A stretch of DNA of 47,795 nucleotides from CAILLO01 sp964579735 (GCA_964579735.1 CAZOHH010000007.1:1-47795); one strand, 5' to 3'; numbered from the stretch's first letter, positions 1 to 8,187 are shown. Program-made: numbers and translations. Notes: a model not told the origin generated them from the letters alone.

Positions 1-48
1 GAAGTTCCGCAGGACGCGTTCATGAGCGTTCTGAAACTCGATGACTGA
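1..48 (+). CDS. C-terminal tail of an upstream gene (partial)
   Basis: The window opens inside a reading frame that runs 15 codons and stops at TGA 46-48, giving a tail that ends MSVLKLDD. The start lies outside the window and 15 residues are too few to name a family. An upstream gene ending just before the tRNA would fit, but a chance open frame cannot be excluded. Confidence 0.4.
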   Translation, partial: EVPQDAFMSVLKLDD

Positions 49-96
49 TTCTTCTTCGTCACCCTTGTTCCGCTATGCATTGCGGGATCCGTTGCG

Positions 97-102
97 TATA
101 AT
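97..102 (+). promoter_or_regulatory. -10 box for tRNA-Leu
   Basis: A perfect TATAAT lies ten bases before the mature tRNA 5' end, which would put the transcript start within about one to three bases of the tRNA. No good -35 is visible at 17 bases; the 74-79 hexamer is a poor match. Confidence 0.5.
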
Positions 103-111
103 GTCCTTGAT

Positions 112-196
112 GCGGGCGTGGCGGAATTGGCAGACGCGACGGATTTAGGTTCCGTTACAGAGATGTGTGGGGGTTCGAGTCCCTTCGTCCGCACCA
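112..196 (+). tRNA. tRNA-Leu (anticodon UAG)
   Basis: The sequence folds as a class II tRNA. The acceptor stem pairs GCGGGCG (112-118) with CGTCCGC (186-192) with one G-U pair. The anticodon stem ACGGA/TCCGT closes a seven-base loop TTTAGGT, giving anticodon TAG, which reads CUA leucine codons. A long variable arm, a T-arm with GGTTCGAGTCC, and an encoded CCA end at 194-196 follow. The long variable arm is expected for leucine tRNAs. Confidence 0.96.
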
Positions 197-215
197 TCAA
201 CTTAGGAGGAGACCG

Positions 216-1025
216 ATGAAGAAGATCTGCGAGGTCCTGGCGGCCACCCCCCTCTTCGAGGGGATCGACCACGAGGTCTTCGGCGAGCACTGTGGAAAGA
301 CCAGCCTGCGCATCGTCTGGAAAGGCGAGATGCTCGCGGTCGAGGGTGACGAATGCAACGGCATCGGCATCGTCCAGGAAGGTCAGCTCGCCATGCAGAA
401 GTACACGAGCGGCGGAGACTGCGCGACACTCGGGCTGATGGGCCCAGGCGAGATGTTCGGCGAGTCGTTGCTTTTCGGCCATACGAAGATGTATCCCGTG
501 ACCATCGAGGCCGTGACCAACTCCCGCGTACTGATTCTTCCGAAGGAGACGGTACTCGAACTGCTCGACGCGAACCCGAAGATCATGAAGAACTTCCTCG
601 CCATCATGTCCGACCGCGTCTGCATGCTGAACCGTCGGATCACCCTCCTCTCCCAGAAGACGCTGCGCCAGAAGATCGCTTATTATCTTCTCGAACTGTG
701 GCAGGAACAGAAGATCCGCGACAGGGGAGAGAAGGTACCGCCCTGCATCCAGCCCACCGGAGACCCTCAGGAGATCATTCGACTGAAGGAGCCGATGAAG
801 CCCGGTCACCGCGTGCTCTCCACTCCGGCGGTCGAACTGCCGGTCTCCAAGGAGGTCGTCGCACGGCTCCTATCGATGCCTCGTCCATCACTCTCCCGTG
901 AACTCATCAGCATGGAGGGGGACGGCTTGATCAAGGTGAGCGGTCGTGTGATCTGGCTCGTCGACGTGGCATCGTTGGAGCGCGGCATCCTGGAGGGATT
1001 CAAGGTCTCCACCGACGAGGATTGA
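216..1025 (+). CDS. Crp/Fnr-family transcriptional regulator
   Basis: This 269-residue protein has an N-terminal cyclic-nucleotide-binding fold (about residues 14-130, with the conserved glycine turns EGQLAM and GPGEMFGES), a long dimerisation helix (about 125-162) and a C-terminal winged helix (about 209-250, with VSKEVVARLLSMPRPSLSRE as the recognition region). No FNR-type cysteine cluster is evident, so an iron-sulfur sensor is unlikely and the effector is unknown. About 40 extra residues (164-205) separate the dimerisation helix from the DNA-binding domain, where Crp has a short hinge. The start at 216 is chosen because TTAGGAGGAG lies just upstream. It begins 20 bases after the tRNA and could be read from the same promoter. 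It probably acts as a dimeric activator or repressor. Confidence 0.88.
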   Translation: MKKICEVLAATPLFEGIDHEVFGEHCGKTSLRIVWKGEMLAVEGDECNGIGIVQEGQLAMQKYTSGGDCATLGLMGPGEMFGESLLFGHTKMYPVTIEAVTNSRVLILPKETVLELLDANPKIMKNFLAIMSDRVCMLNRRITLLSQKTLRQKIAYYLLELWQEQKIRDRGEKVPPCIQPTGDPQEIIRLKEPMKPGHRVLSTPAVELPVSKEVVARLLSMPRPSLSRELISMEGDGLIKVSGRVIWLVDVASLERGILEGFKVSTDED

Positions 1026-1084
1026 TCTCCATTCTTCCGTCTTCCCCCGGTCCATATGAAGATTTCTTTCCGTGGGGTATTCCC

Positions 1085-1124
1085 CCTGGAATTGATTATT
1101 GGTATGATTCCTTCATATTCCAGG
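1085..1124 (+). promoter_or_regulatory. xpt promoter region with flanking inverted repeat
   Basis: An extended -10 box, TGG followed by TATGAT (1103-1108), lies in the 124-base gap before xpt; no clear -35 is present. The box is bracketed by perfect 8-base inverted arms, CCTGGAAT at 1085-1092 and ATTCCAGG at 1117-1124, separated by 24 bases, so the palindrome is centred on the -10. A second ATTCC at 1107-1111 could pair with the left arm instead. I see no purine-riboswitch core here, so a protein operator is the more likely reading. Confidence 0.45.
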
Positions 1125-1149
1125 AACGGCCCATGGATCGAGGAAGAGA

Positions 1150-1722
1150 ATGCACTCTTTGAAGAAAAGGATTCTCGAGGAAGGACGTCTCATCGGAGAC
1201 GATATCCTCAAGGTGGACAGCTTTCTCAACCACCAGATCGACCCCGTCCTCATGGAGGACATCGGGGCCGAGTTCGGTAGGCGGTATTCCGGAGAGCGGA
1301 TCACGCGCGTCCTCACGATCGAGACTTCCGGCATCGCTCCAGCCCTTTTCGCCGCCCTCGCGCTCAAGGTCCCGGTCGTCTTCGCCAAGAAGGCGGGTGC
1401 CCGTAACCAGGATACGTCCTGCTACCAGACTTCCGTTCATTCCTTCACCCGGGACAAGGACTACATCATACAGGTATCCAGGCGTTATCTTGATCCGCTC
1501 GACCGAATCCTGCTGATCGACGACTTCCTAGCGAACGGACAGGCCTTGATCGGACTCGCCGACATCGTCGCGCAGGCAGGAGCCACCCTGGTAGGCGCCG
1601 GAATCGTCATCGAAAAGGGTTTCCAAGATGGCGGTCGGCTCGCCAGAAGCATGGGCATACGGGTTGAATCCCTTGCCGTCATAAAGAAGATGTCTCAGGG
1701 CCAGATCACATTCGATCCATGA
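1150..1722 (+). CDS. xpt: xanthine phosphoribosyltransferase
   Basis: This 190-residue protein has the usual length of Xpt and its order of motifs: an N-terminal hood (HSLKKRILEEGRLI), the substrate region VLTIETSGIAPA, and the PRPP-binding loop ILLIDDFLANGQA near residues 118-130. Xpt converts xanthine and PRPP to XMP and pyrophosphate in the cytosol, so it salvages purine bases. The ATG at 1150 follows AGGAAG at a normal distance. The gene ends 16 bases before a nucleoside-binding lipoprotein gene, so imported purines and their salvage are probably expressed together. The AT-rich leader carries an inverted repeat that may be its operator. Confidence 0.93.
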   Translation: MHSLKKRILEEGRLIGDDILKVDSFLNHQIDPVLMEDIGAEFGRRYSGERITRVLTIETSGIAPALFAALALKVPVVFAKKAGARNQDTSCYQTSVHSFTRDKDYIIQVSRRYLDPLDRILLIDDFLANGQALIGLADIVAQAGATLVGAGIVIEKGFQDGGRLARSMGIRVESLAVIKKMSQGQITFDP

Positions 1723-1738
1723 AAAGGGGGAAACAAGC

Positions 1739-2845
1739 ATGACACTGAGAAGAATCGGCATCCTCGTCCTCGTCTTCACGCTCGTCCTCACGACACTCCT
1801 CGCCACTGGGTGCGACAGCGCGACTTCCACCAAGGTCAAGGTCGGCGTCATCTACATCTCCACCGTCGACGACGGTGGCTGGTCCCAGGCGCACAAGCGC
1901 GGCGTGGACGCAGCGATCGCAGAGATCGGTGCCGCCAAGGTCGAGATCATGGCGCTCCAGAGCATCGCCGACACCGATACGTCGGCCACCAATGCCGCCA
2001 TCGACCAGATGGTCGCCGCCGGTTGCAAGATCATCTTCGCGACCAGCTTCGGCTACATGGATGCCGTCGCCGCCAAGGCCGTCCAGTACCCTGACGTCAA
2101 GTTCGAGCACTGCTCAGGATACAAGACCGCCGCGAACATGGACAATTATTTCGGCCAGATCGAGCAGCCCCGCTATCTGAGCGGAATCGTCGCAGGCATG
2201 AAGACCACCACGGGCAAGATCGGCTTCGTCGCCGCGATGCCCCTGCCGGAAGTCATCCGCGGCATCAACGCCTTCACGCTGGGCGTCCTGTCCGTCAACC
2301 CGACCGCAAAGGTCTACGTCAAGTGGACCAATACCTGGTATGGCCCCGACATCGAGAAGGAAGCCGCCGTCTCCCTCCTGAACGAAGGCTGCGATGTCCT
2401 TGCCCAGCACCAGGACTCGCCCGCCGCCCTCAAGGCAGCCGAAGAGAAGAACATGTTCGGCATCGGCTATGACAACCCGATGGGCACACAGGCTCCCAAG
2501 GCGTATCTGACCGCTCCGATCTGGAACTGGGGCGCCTACTATGCCAAGAAGATCAAGGCCGTCATGGCCGGGACCTGGAAGGTCGAACAGTATTGGGGCG
2601 GCATGAAGGAAGGGATGGTCGCGCTCGATACGCTCTCCTCCCTCGCACCGGAAGGCGCCCAGGCCAAGATCGATGTCGTGACCGTGGAACTCAAGGCCAA
2701 GGGCAACGACTATATCTTCAAGGGTCCCTTGAAGGACCAGACCGGTGCAGTGAAGGTCGCCGAAGGTTCTACGATGTCCCGTGACGACCAGATGGGCATG
2801 TTCTGGTTTGTCGAAGGCGTCGTGGGAGAGATTCCCGCGGCCTGA
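1739..2845 (+). CDS. bmpA: Bmp-family nucleoside-binding lipoprotein of an ABC importer
   Basis: The 368-residue protein begins with a lipoprotein signal: a basic start MTLRR, a hydrophobic stretch and the lipobox LATGC with the acylated cysteine at residue 25. The mature part matches the BMP/Med/PnrA family (KVGVIYIS near 33, DDGGW, and the GFVAAMPLPEVIRGINAF region), which binds purine nucleosides outside the membrane. It should deliver ligand to the ATPase and two permeases encoded just downstream. The GTG-free start is supported by AAAAGGGGG upstream. A strong hairpin separates it from the ATPase gene, consistent with higher expression of the binding protein. The exact ligand (guanosine, inosine, uridine or others) cannot be told from sequence alone. 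Confidence 0.9.
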   Translation: MTLRRIGILVLVFTLVLTTLLATGCDSATSTKVKVGVIYISTVDDGGWSQAHKRGVDAAIAEIGAAKVEIMALQSIADTDTSATNAAIDQMVAAGCKIIFATSFGYMDAVAAKAVQYPDVKFEHCSGYKTAANMDNYFGQIEQPRYLSGIVAGMKTTTGKIGFVAAMPLPEVIRGINAFTLGVLSVNPTAKVYVKWTNTWYGPDIEKEAAVSLLNEGCDVLAQHQDSPAALKAAEEKNMFGIGYDNPMGTQAPKAYLTAPIWNWGAYYAKKIKAVMAGTWKVEQYWGGMKEGMVALDTLSSLAPEGAQAKIDVVTVELKAKGNDYIFKGPLKDQTGAVKVAEGSTMSRDDQMGMFWFVEGVVGEIPAA

Positions 2846-2865
2846 TCCCTCATTCCGAAACGGGA

Positions 2866-2890
2866 GGGCCTGCCGTCGATCGGCAGGCCC
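2866..2890 (+). terminator. intercistronic hairpin after the binding-protein gene
   Basis: A perfect 10-base-pair stem, GGGCCTGCCG (2866-2875) and CGGCAGGCCC (2881-2890), closes a five-base loop TCGAT, 20 bases after the stop. Only a weak T-rich tract (TTCGCTCATT) follows, so it is probably a partial terminator or an mRNA-stabilising structure. Such hairpins commonly lower expression of transporter ATPase and permease genes relative to the binding protein. Confidence 0.65.
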
Positions 2891-2966
2891 TTCGCTCATT
2901 CCCAGAAGGCGGCGCCGTCCGAAATGGACGGTGCCGCTCCGGCATCACGAAGGAGACCCTCCGCCC

Positions 2967-4553
2967 ATGCCGTATGTACGTCCAGAGACGGATTCGACCG
3001 AGCGCAGGAGGATCGACCCCGCCATAGAGATGGAGGGAATATCCAAGGCCTTCGGGAGCGTCCAGGCCAACCATGACATCCGCTTCTCCGTACGGCACGG
3101 CGAAATCCATGCGCTCCTCGGTGAGAACGGCTCCGGCAAGAGCACCTTGATGAACATCCTCTCCGGAATCTATCTTCCGGATTCGGGAACCATCCGGTTG
3201 CGTGGCCGTGAGGTCGTGTTCCACTCGCCTCGCGATTCCATCGACCTCGGCATCGGAATGGTGCATCAGCATTTCAAGTTGGTAGAACCCATGAGCGCCT
3301 GCGACAACATCTCCATGGGAATGGGGAAGGGGCTTCTTTCGGACCGAAAGGGAGTCGTCGCACGAATCAAGGAATTCTCACGGCGTTTCGGCATGGACCT
3401 GGACCTCGACAAGCGCATCGTGGATATGGCCGTCGGTGAGAAGCAGTCTGTGGAAATCATGAAGGTCCTGTATCGGGGGGCGGACATCCTCGTCCTCGAC
3501 GAGCCCACCGCCGTGCTGACCCCCCAGGAAATCGAAAGCCTGTTCTCCATTCTCCGTCGCATGCGCGAGGAGGGGGCCTCCATCGTCTTCATCAGCCACA
3601 AGCTGAACGAGGTCATGGAGCTCTGCGACCGCGTGACGGTCTTGAGAAAAGGGGAGACCATCGGCACCATAGCGGTCGCTGAATCGAATCCACTGCAGTT
3701 GATCGAGATGATGGTCGGCCGTGCGGTAGACCTGTCCATCGAGCGTCCACCCATAAGCGGCGACGATATCTGCCTCTCCGTCCGGGAACTGACGCTGCGC
3801 GGTTCGGACGGCGTCAAGAAGCTCGACGGCGTCTCGTTCGACCTGTTCCATGGAGAGATCCTGGGGGTGGCAGGCCTTGCCGGATCAGGGCAGAAGGAAC
3901 TCTGCGAGAGCATAGCCGGTCTTGTTCGTCCGGATGCAGGGCGGATTCTGTTCCATGAGCGCGACATCGTCGGGCGTTCTCCCCGTGAAATCATCCGCAT
4001 GGGCATCAGCATGAGCTTCATCCCCGAGGATCGACTCGGCATGGGTCTCGTCGCATCCATGGACATCGCGGACAACATCATGCTCAAGGACTACGCCCTC
4101 TACGGCGGATTCCGCCTGGACCGGCAGAGCGCCCGCCGCAAGGCGACCTCCATCGTCGAGCGGCTGTCCATCAGCACGCCGAGCATCTTCCACCCCGTTC
4201 GCAAGCTATCGGGGGGGAACATACAGAAGGTCATCCTCGGCCGGGAAATCGATCTTTCACCGAAACTCCTCGTCACGGCCTATGCGGTCCGAGGACTGGA
4301 CATCAACTCCTCCTATACCATCTATCACCTTCTGAACGAGCAGAAAAAGAAGGGGGTCGCCATCCTATACGTCGGAGAGGATCTCGACGTTCTCCTGGAA
4401 CTCTGCGACCGTGTGATGGTGCTCTGCGGAGGTAAGCCGACGGGAATCGTCGATGCGCGCACGGCCACGAAGGAACGCATCGGGCTCATGATGACCGGCA
4501 TCTCGGAAGCCCGTGGCTACCAACGCAGCCTGTACGAGGAGGTGCCGAGATGA
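2967..4553 (+). CDS. nupO: nucleoside ABC transporter, double ATP-binding subunit (NupO-like)
   Basis: This 528-residue protein holds two ABC domains in one chain. Domain 1 has Walker A GENGSGKST at 52-60, signature AVGEKQ near 155-160 and Walker B ILVLDEP at 174-180. Domain 2 has the degenerate Walker A GLAGSGQKE (303-311) and LSGGNIQK (414-421), as is usual in the sugar/nucleoside ATPases of this type. The family-typical PTRGLD after the second Walker B is changed to AVRGLD (440-445), so site 2 may be weaker than usual. The ATG at 2967 is chosen because AAGGAGA lies 10 bases upstream; longer in-frame extensions run through the hairpin region. It overlaps the first permease gene by four bases (ATGA), indicating coupled translation. 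Confidence 0.92.
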   Translation: MPYVRPETDSTERRRIDPAIEMEGISKAFGSVQANHDIRFSVRHGEIHALLGENGSGKSTLMNILSGIYLPDSGTIRLRGREVVFHSPRDSIDLGIGMVHQHFKLVEPMSACDNISMGMGKGLLSDRKGVVARIKEFSRRFGMDLDLDKRIVDMAVGEKQSVEIMKVLYRGADILVLDEPTAVLTPQEIESLFSILRRMREEGASIVFISHKLNEVMELCDRVTVLRKGETIGTIAVAESNPLQLIEMMVGRAVDLSIERPPISGDDICLSVRELTLRGSDGVKKLDGVSFDLFHGEILGVAGLAGSGQKELCESIAGLVRPDAGRILFHERDIVGRSPREIIRMGISMSFIPEDRLGMGLVASMDIADNIMLKDYALYGGFRLDRQSARRKATSIVERLSISTPSIFHPVRKLSGGNIQKVILGREIDLSPKLLVTAYAVRGLDINSSYTIYHLLNEQKKKGVAILYVGEDLDVLLELCDRVMVLCGGKPTGIVDARTATKERIGLMMTGISEARGYQRSLYEEVPR

Positions 4554-5665
4554 TCAGGATCGTCCGAAAGGAAGACACCATCGGCTGGAAAGCCTTTCTC
4601 GTGCGCATCGCTTCGATTCTGGCTGCGCTCGTCGTATCCGGCATCGTCGTCGCCGTCCTCGGTTATGACCCGTTCAGAACCTTCGGGGCAATGGTCAACG
4701 GCTCCTTCGGGTCCTCCTATGGACTCCTGAACACGGTCGTCATCGCCGCGCCTCTCGCCATGACCGCGCTCGCCGTGTCGGTCGCCTTCAGCATGAAGTT
4801 CTGGAACATCGGCGCGGAAGGTCAGATCGTCATGGGAGCTTTCGCCGCTTCCGCCGTTGCGATGAACCTGCCCGATGGTACTCCTTCTTTCGTGGTGATT
4901 CTGCTTTCCTTTCTCGCGGGCATGGCCGGCGGAGCCGTCTGGGCGCTGATTCCGGGATTGTTCAGGGCGTACATGGGTACGAACGAGACCCTCTTCACCC
5001 TGATGATGAACTATATCGCCATCCAATGGGTCGTCTTCCTCCGATGTCTGTTGTGGAAGGACCCGGATTCGCATGGGTTTCCCATCATCGCGGCGATTCC
5101 GCAGGCGGCTTTCCTGCCGAAGGTCTTCGGCGTCCATATCGGGTGGATTCTCGCGCTCCTCCTCGCCGCGGCCACCTATTATTTCCTGCGCTCGACAAAG
5201 CTCGGATATGAGATCCGAGTCGTCGGCGAAAGCGAGAAGACCGCGCGCTATGCCGGCATGGATGTGCGCAAGGTGATCCTCGTCGGTGTCCTGGTCTCCG
5301 GAGCCGTCGCTGGGTTGACCGGAGCGGTCAAGCTCATGGGCGTCGCTCATACCCTGTCGGAATCGATCGGCGGCGGCGACGGTTTCACCGCCATCATCGT
5401 CGCCTGGTTGTCCAACCTGAACGCGCCTGCGATCGTCGTCACCTCCGTCCTCTTCGCCGCCCTCAAGCAGGGGGCCATGGCGATGCAACTGACCGTCGGT
5501 TCTCCATCGTCCCTGTCGGATGTCATCATGGGACTGATCCTCATGGCCGCGCTCTCCACTGAATTCTTCCTCCGATACCGCATCGTCCGCGACAGCCCGG
5601 CGAAGCCGCACGCGAGGGAAATCGCTGGTACGGGCTCGACTCTACCCGGGAAGGAAGGCGGTTGA
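4550..5665 (+). CDS. nupP: nucleoside ABC transporter permease 1 (NupP-like)
   Basis: A 371-residue, very hydrophobic protein with about eight to ten predicted membrane segments, beginning around residue 15. It carries the family pattern MKFWNIGAEGQIVMGAF (about 82-98) and NETLFTLMMNYIA (about 145-157), both typical of the BPD_transp_2 permeases that partner with Bmp-type binding proteins. It forms one half of the membrane channel, with the next gene giving the other half. Its start overlaps the ATPase stop, and its stop is one base from the next ATG, so the three genes are translationally coupled. The substrate is inferred from the neighbouring binding protein and xpt. Confidence 0.9.
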   Translation: MIRIVRKEDTIGWKAFLVRIASILAALVVSGIVVAVLGYDPFRTFGAMVNGSFGSSYGLLNTVVIAAPLAMTALAVSVAFSMKFWNIGAEGQIVMGAFAASAVAMNLPDGTPSFVVILLSFLAGMAGGAVWALIPGLFRAYMGTNETLFTLMMNYIAIQWVVFLRCLLWKDPDSHGFPIIAAIPQAAFLPKVFGVHIGWILALLLAAATYYFLRSTKLGYEIRVVGESEKTARYAGMDVRKVILVGVLVSGAVAGLTGAVKLMGVAHTLSESIGGGDGFTAIIVAWLSNLNAPAIVVTSVLFAALKQGAMAMQLTVGSPSSLSDVIMGLILMAALSTEFFLRYRIVRDSPAKPHAREIAGTGSTLPGKEGG

Positions 5666-5666
5666 C

Positions 5667-6668
5667 ATGGAACCGACCGGAACCGCCATGATGGTCGCCC
5701 TTTTCTTCGCTTCCGCGATCCGCATCAGCATCCCGCTTCTGATCGGCACGCTTGGCGAGACCCTGACGGAGAGGAGCGGCCACCTCAATCTCGGAGTCGA
5801 GGGAATGATGCTCCTCGGAGCTTCGACCGGATTCTTCGTCGCCGTCCATACGCAGAGCGTAGTCCTCGCCATGCTGGCCGCCATGGCCGGCGCTGGATCC
5901 GGAGCGCTGCTCTATGCATTGCTGACCGTGACGTTTCGCGCGAACCAGGTCGTCACGGGACTGGCCCTCACGATCTTCGGCGCCGGCGTCGCGAACACGC
6001 TGGGCAAGTCTGTCACGAACCAGAACACACCCCAGAACATCCGAGACCTTTTCGCCATGCAGCCCCTCCATCTCGACCTGTCCGCCGTTCGCGACATACC
6101 CTTCCTCGGTCCTGTCGCCGAGTTTGTCGACACTGCCTTCCTTCAGCACAATATCTATGTCTATGGAGCCTTGCTAGGCGCCGCAGGCCTCGCGTTCTTC
6201 CTCTATCGCACCCGTGCCGGACTCCATCTGCGTGCCGTCGGGGAGAATCCGGCGGCCGCGGACGCATCTGGCATCCGGGTCGTCGCGACCCGCTACGGAG
6301 CGATCGTCGGAGGCGGAATGCTCTGCGGTCTCGCCGGTCTCTACATGCCGTTGGTCCACATCACGACCTGGGTGGAGAACATCACCGGAGGGCGAGGATG
6401 GATCGTCGTCGCCCTCGTCATCTTCGTTCGCTGGGACCCGCTCAAGGCGATCCTCGGAGCCTTTCTCTTCGGGGCGCTGGAAATCATCGGCTTCCGACTG
6501 CAGGCATTTCCCCAACTTTCCGGCTCCATATTGTTCTCGCAATACATCATCGACATGTATCCTTACATCATGACGATCCTGGTCCTGATTCTCGCCAATT
6601 CCCGAAAGAAGAACGGATGGTCCGGACCTGGTGCTCTCTCTGTCCCATATTTCCGAGAAGAGCGCTGA
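5667..6668 (+). CDS. nupQ: nucleoside ABC transporter permease 2 (NupQ-like)
   Basis: This 333-residue membrane protein belongs to the same permease family as its upstream neighbour but to the shorter branch. It shows the conserved GTLGETLTERSGHLNLGVEGMM region (about residues 28-50, a matching ligand-channel motif), RANQVVTGLALTIFGAG (about 92-108) and the loop AVGENPAAADASGI (about 190-203). Together with the previous gene it completes a binding protein, ATPase, permease, permease importer. The C-terminus is a short basic cytoplasmic tail. It is the last gene of the nucleoside-uptake operon; a new promoter lies 26 bases after the stop. Confidence 0.9.
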   Translation: MEPTGTAMMVALFFASAIRISIPLLIGTLGETLTERSGHLNLGVEGMMLLGASTGFFVAVHTQSVVLAMLAAMAGAGSGALLYALLTVTFRANQVVTGLALTIFGAGVANTLGKSVTNQNTPQNIRDLFAMQPLHLDLSAVRDIPFLGPVAEFVDTAFLQHNIYVYGALLGAAGLAFFLYRTRAGLHLRAVGENPAAADASGIRVVATRYGAIVGGGMLCGLAGLYMPLVHITTWVENITGGRGWIVVALVIFVRWDPLKAILGAFLFGALEIIGFRLQAFPQLSGSILFSQYIIDMYPYIMTILVLILANSRKKNGWSGPGALSVPYFREER

Positions 6669-6693
6669 CCGTGCAGGAGGCCGATGGAAAGGG

Positions 6694-6699
6694 TATAAT
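6694..6699 (+). promoter_or_regulatory. -10 box for the cda-glm operon
   Basis: A perfect TATAAT preceded by GGG lies 25 bases before the cdaA start, after the end of the nucleoside-transport operon. The -35 region is poor (GTGCAG at 17 bases). The strong site AAAGGGAGGA follows at 6707-6716. This placement makes it the likely main promoter of the envelope operon. Confidence 0.6.
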
Positions 6700-6723
6700 T
6701 CTTTCCAAAGGGAGGAGCCCCAG

Positions 6724-8187
6724 ATGCTGACCGAGCTTTCCGCCTTCGCCGGGACCGCTGTGTTCTGGACCGAAGCCGGACGTTTTCTGACAGACCTTTT
6801 CGACAGCCTCGCCAGCGGTATCCTCTTCTTCGGAGGACCCCTCGATATCGTCCGTGCGGCGGCCGACATCCTCGTGACGACGTTCGTCTTGTACTTCGTC
6901 CTTCGCCTGATGCGCGACTCGAGAGCCTGGCAGCTCGTCAAGGGGATCATTCTGATCCTCGTGTTTGCTCAGATCTGCGTCCTTCTCGGACTTTCGACCG
7001 TCGGATTCCTCCTTGGAAATACACTGTCCGTCCTTGCCATCGCCTTCGTCGTCGTGTTCCAACCCGAGCTTCGACGGGCGTTGGAGACGGTCGGACGCAG
7101 CTCGCTATCCATCCTGGCAGGCGCATTGATCGAAGACAGCCCACAATCCGCCCACTCCGTCCACAACGTCATCGAAGCGGTGGTACGAGCCTGCGACAAG
7201 ATGTCCGACGAACGAACCGGGGCGCTGATCGTGATAGAACGCGATACCCGCATGGGAGAACTGGCAGAACAGGAGAATTCGGTCGTCCTGGATTCGGCGG
7301 TATCCTCAGCGCTCCTGCTCCAGATCTTCTACAAGGGTTCCCCTCTGCATGACGGAGCCGTCCTGATTCGAAACGGACGCATTCTTGCGGCCCGTTGCCA
7401 CATTCCTTTGTCGGACAACCTTCACCTGCGCCGCGATTACGGCACGCGTCATCGTGCGGCGGTCGGCGCGAGCGAGATGGGAGATGCGATCGCCGTTGTC
7501 GTCTCCGAAGAGCGAGGCACGATTTCCGTCAGCTTCGAGGGCCGGCTATTTGCCATGGAGAATTCGGACTCCTTGCGCATTCTGTTGCATAAACTGATCG
7601 GCTCGAAGCAACCAGGCGTGATCACCAGCATCCTTCGCGGTCGCGGCACGACACACGAAGAACCGTCGAACGGCGTTCACGGCGTGCAGACCGTCATTCC
7701 GGACGAAGTCGCCGAGGCGGCCGACGCCGATCGCGTGGCTCATTCGACGAAGCCTATCTCGTCGGGCAAGGGTTTCCTCCAACGCCTTCCGAAGGGTCGC
7801 CAACTCCTGATGATCGTCGCATCCCTTGTGATCTCGACGCTCCTTTGGTTCTACGTCCAGGTGACAACGGACCCGGTGGAGACGAAACTCTTCACCGTAC
7901 CGGTCACGATGCTGCAGACTCAAGGATTCGAAGACAACGGCCTGACAGTACTCACGGCAACGGAAACCGTCAGCGTCTCCGTCATGGCGCGACGAAAGAA
8001 CCTGGACGGTCTTCCCGTGGAGGCCTTCCATGCGACGATGAACATGGAAGACGTCTTGGAATCGGGCGTACACCAGGTCCCCGTCGAAGTTGGCATCGAT
8101 GCGAAGGGATTCTACCGCATCACGGCGGTCGCACCCTTTTCGGCAACGGTCAAGCTCGGACCTCCGGCCCAGACGGGAACGAACTGA
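6724..8187 (+). CDS. cdaA: diadenylate cyclase CdaA fused to a YbbR (CdaR-like) domain
   Basis: The 487-residue protein starts with about three membrane helices (30-112), followed by a DisA_N/DAC catalytic domain (about 115-300) with both active-site motifs, DGA at 210-212 and RHR at 242-244. DAC enzymes condense two ATP into c-di-AMP. After a 50-residue linker, a fourth membrane helix (359-378) leads into a single YbbR domain (380-477), which would lie outside the membrane. In Bacillus and relatives these are two proteins, CdaA and its regulator CdaR, encoded side by side and interacting; CdaR usually has several YbbR repeats. Here they are one chain with one repeat. The start at 6724 follows AAAGGGAGGA. 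The stop is one base from the next start codon. Confidence 0.92.
   Translation: MLTELSAFAGTAVFWTEAGRFLTDLFDSLASGILFFGGPLDIVRAAADILVTTFVLYFVLRLMRDSRAWQLVKGIILILVFAQICVLLGLSTVGFLLGNTLSVLAIAFVVVFQPELRRALETVGRSSLSILAGALIEDSPQSAHSVHNVIEAVVRACDKMSDERTGALIVIERDTRMGELAEQENSVVLDSAVSSALLLQIFYKGSPLHDGAVLIRNGRILAARCHIPLSDNLHLRRDYGTRHRAAVGASEMGDAIAVVVSEERGTISVSFEGRLFAMENSDSLRILLHKLIGSKQPGVITSILRGRGTTHEEPSNGVHGVQTVIPDEVAEAADADRVAHSTKPISSGKGFLQRLPKGRQLLMIVASLVISTLLWFYVQVTTDPVETKLFTVPVTMLQTQGFEDNGLTVLTATETVSVSVMARRKNLDGLPVEAFHATMNMEDVLESGVHQVPVEVGIDAKGFYRITAVAPFSATVKLGPPAQTGTN

Noticed and set aside
1026..1149. Purine riboswitch before xpt
   Set aside because: The conserved purine-aptamer core and paired loops are not present; the visible inverted repeat flanks a -10 box instead.
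4517..5611. Long open frame on the minus strand opposite the nucleoside permease
   Set aside because: It is rich in D, R, H and G, has no recognisable domain, and mirrors a strongly conserved permease. GC-rich genes leave long antisense frames open by chance.
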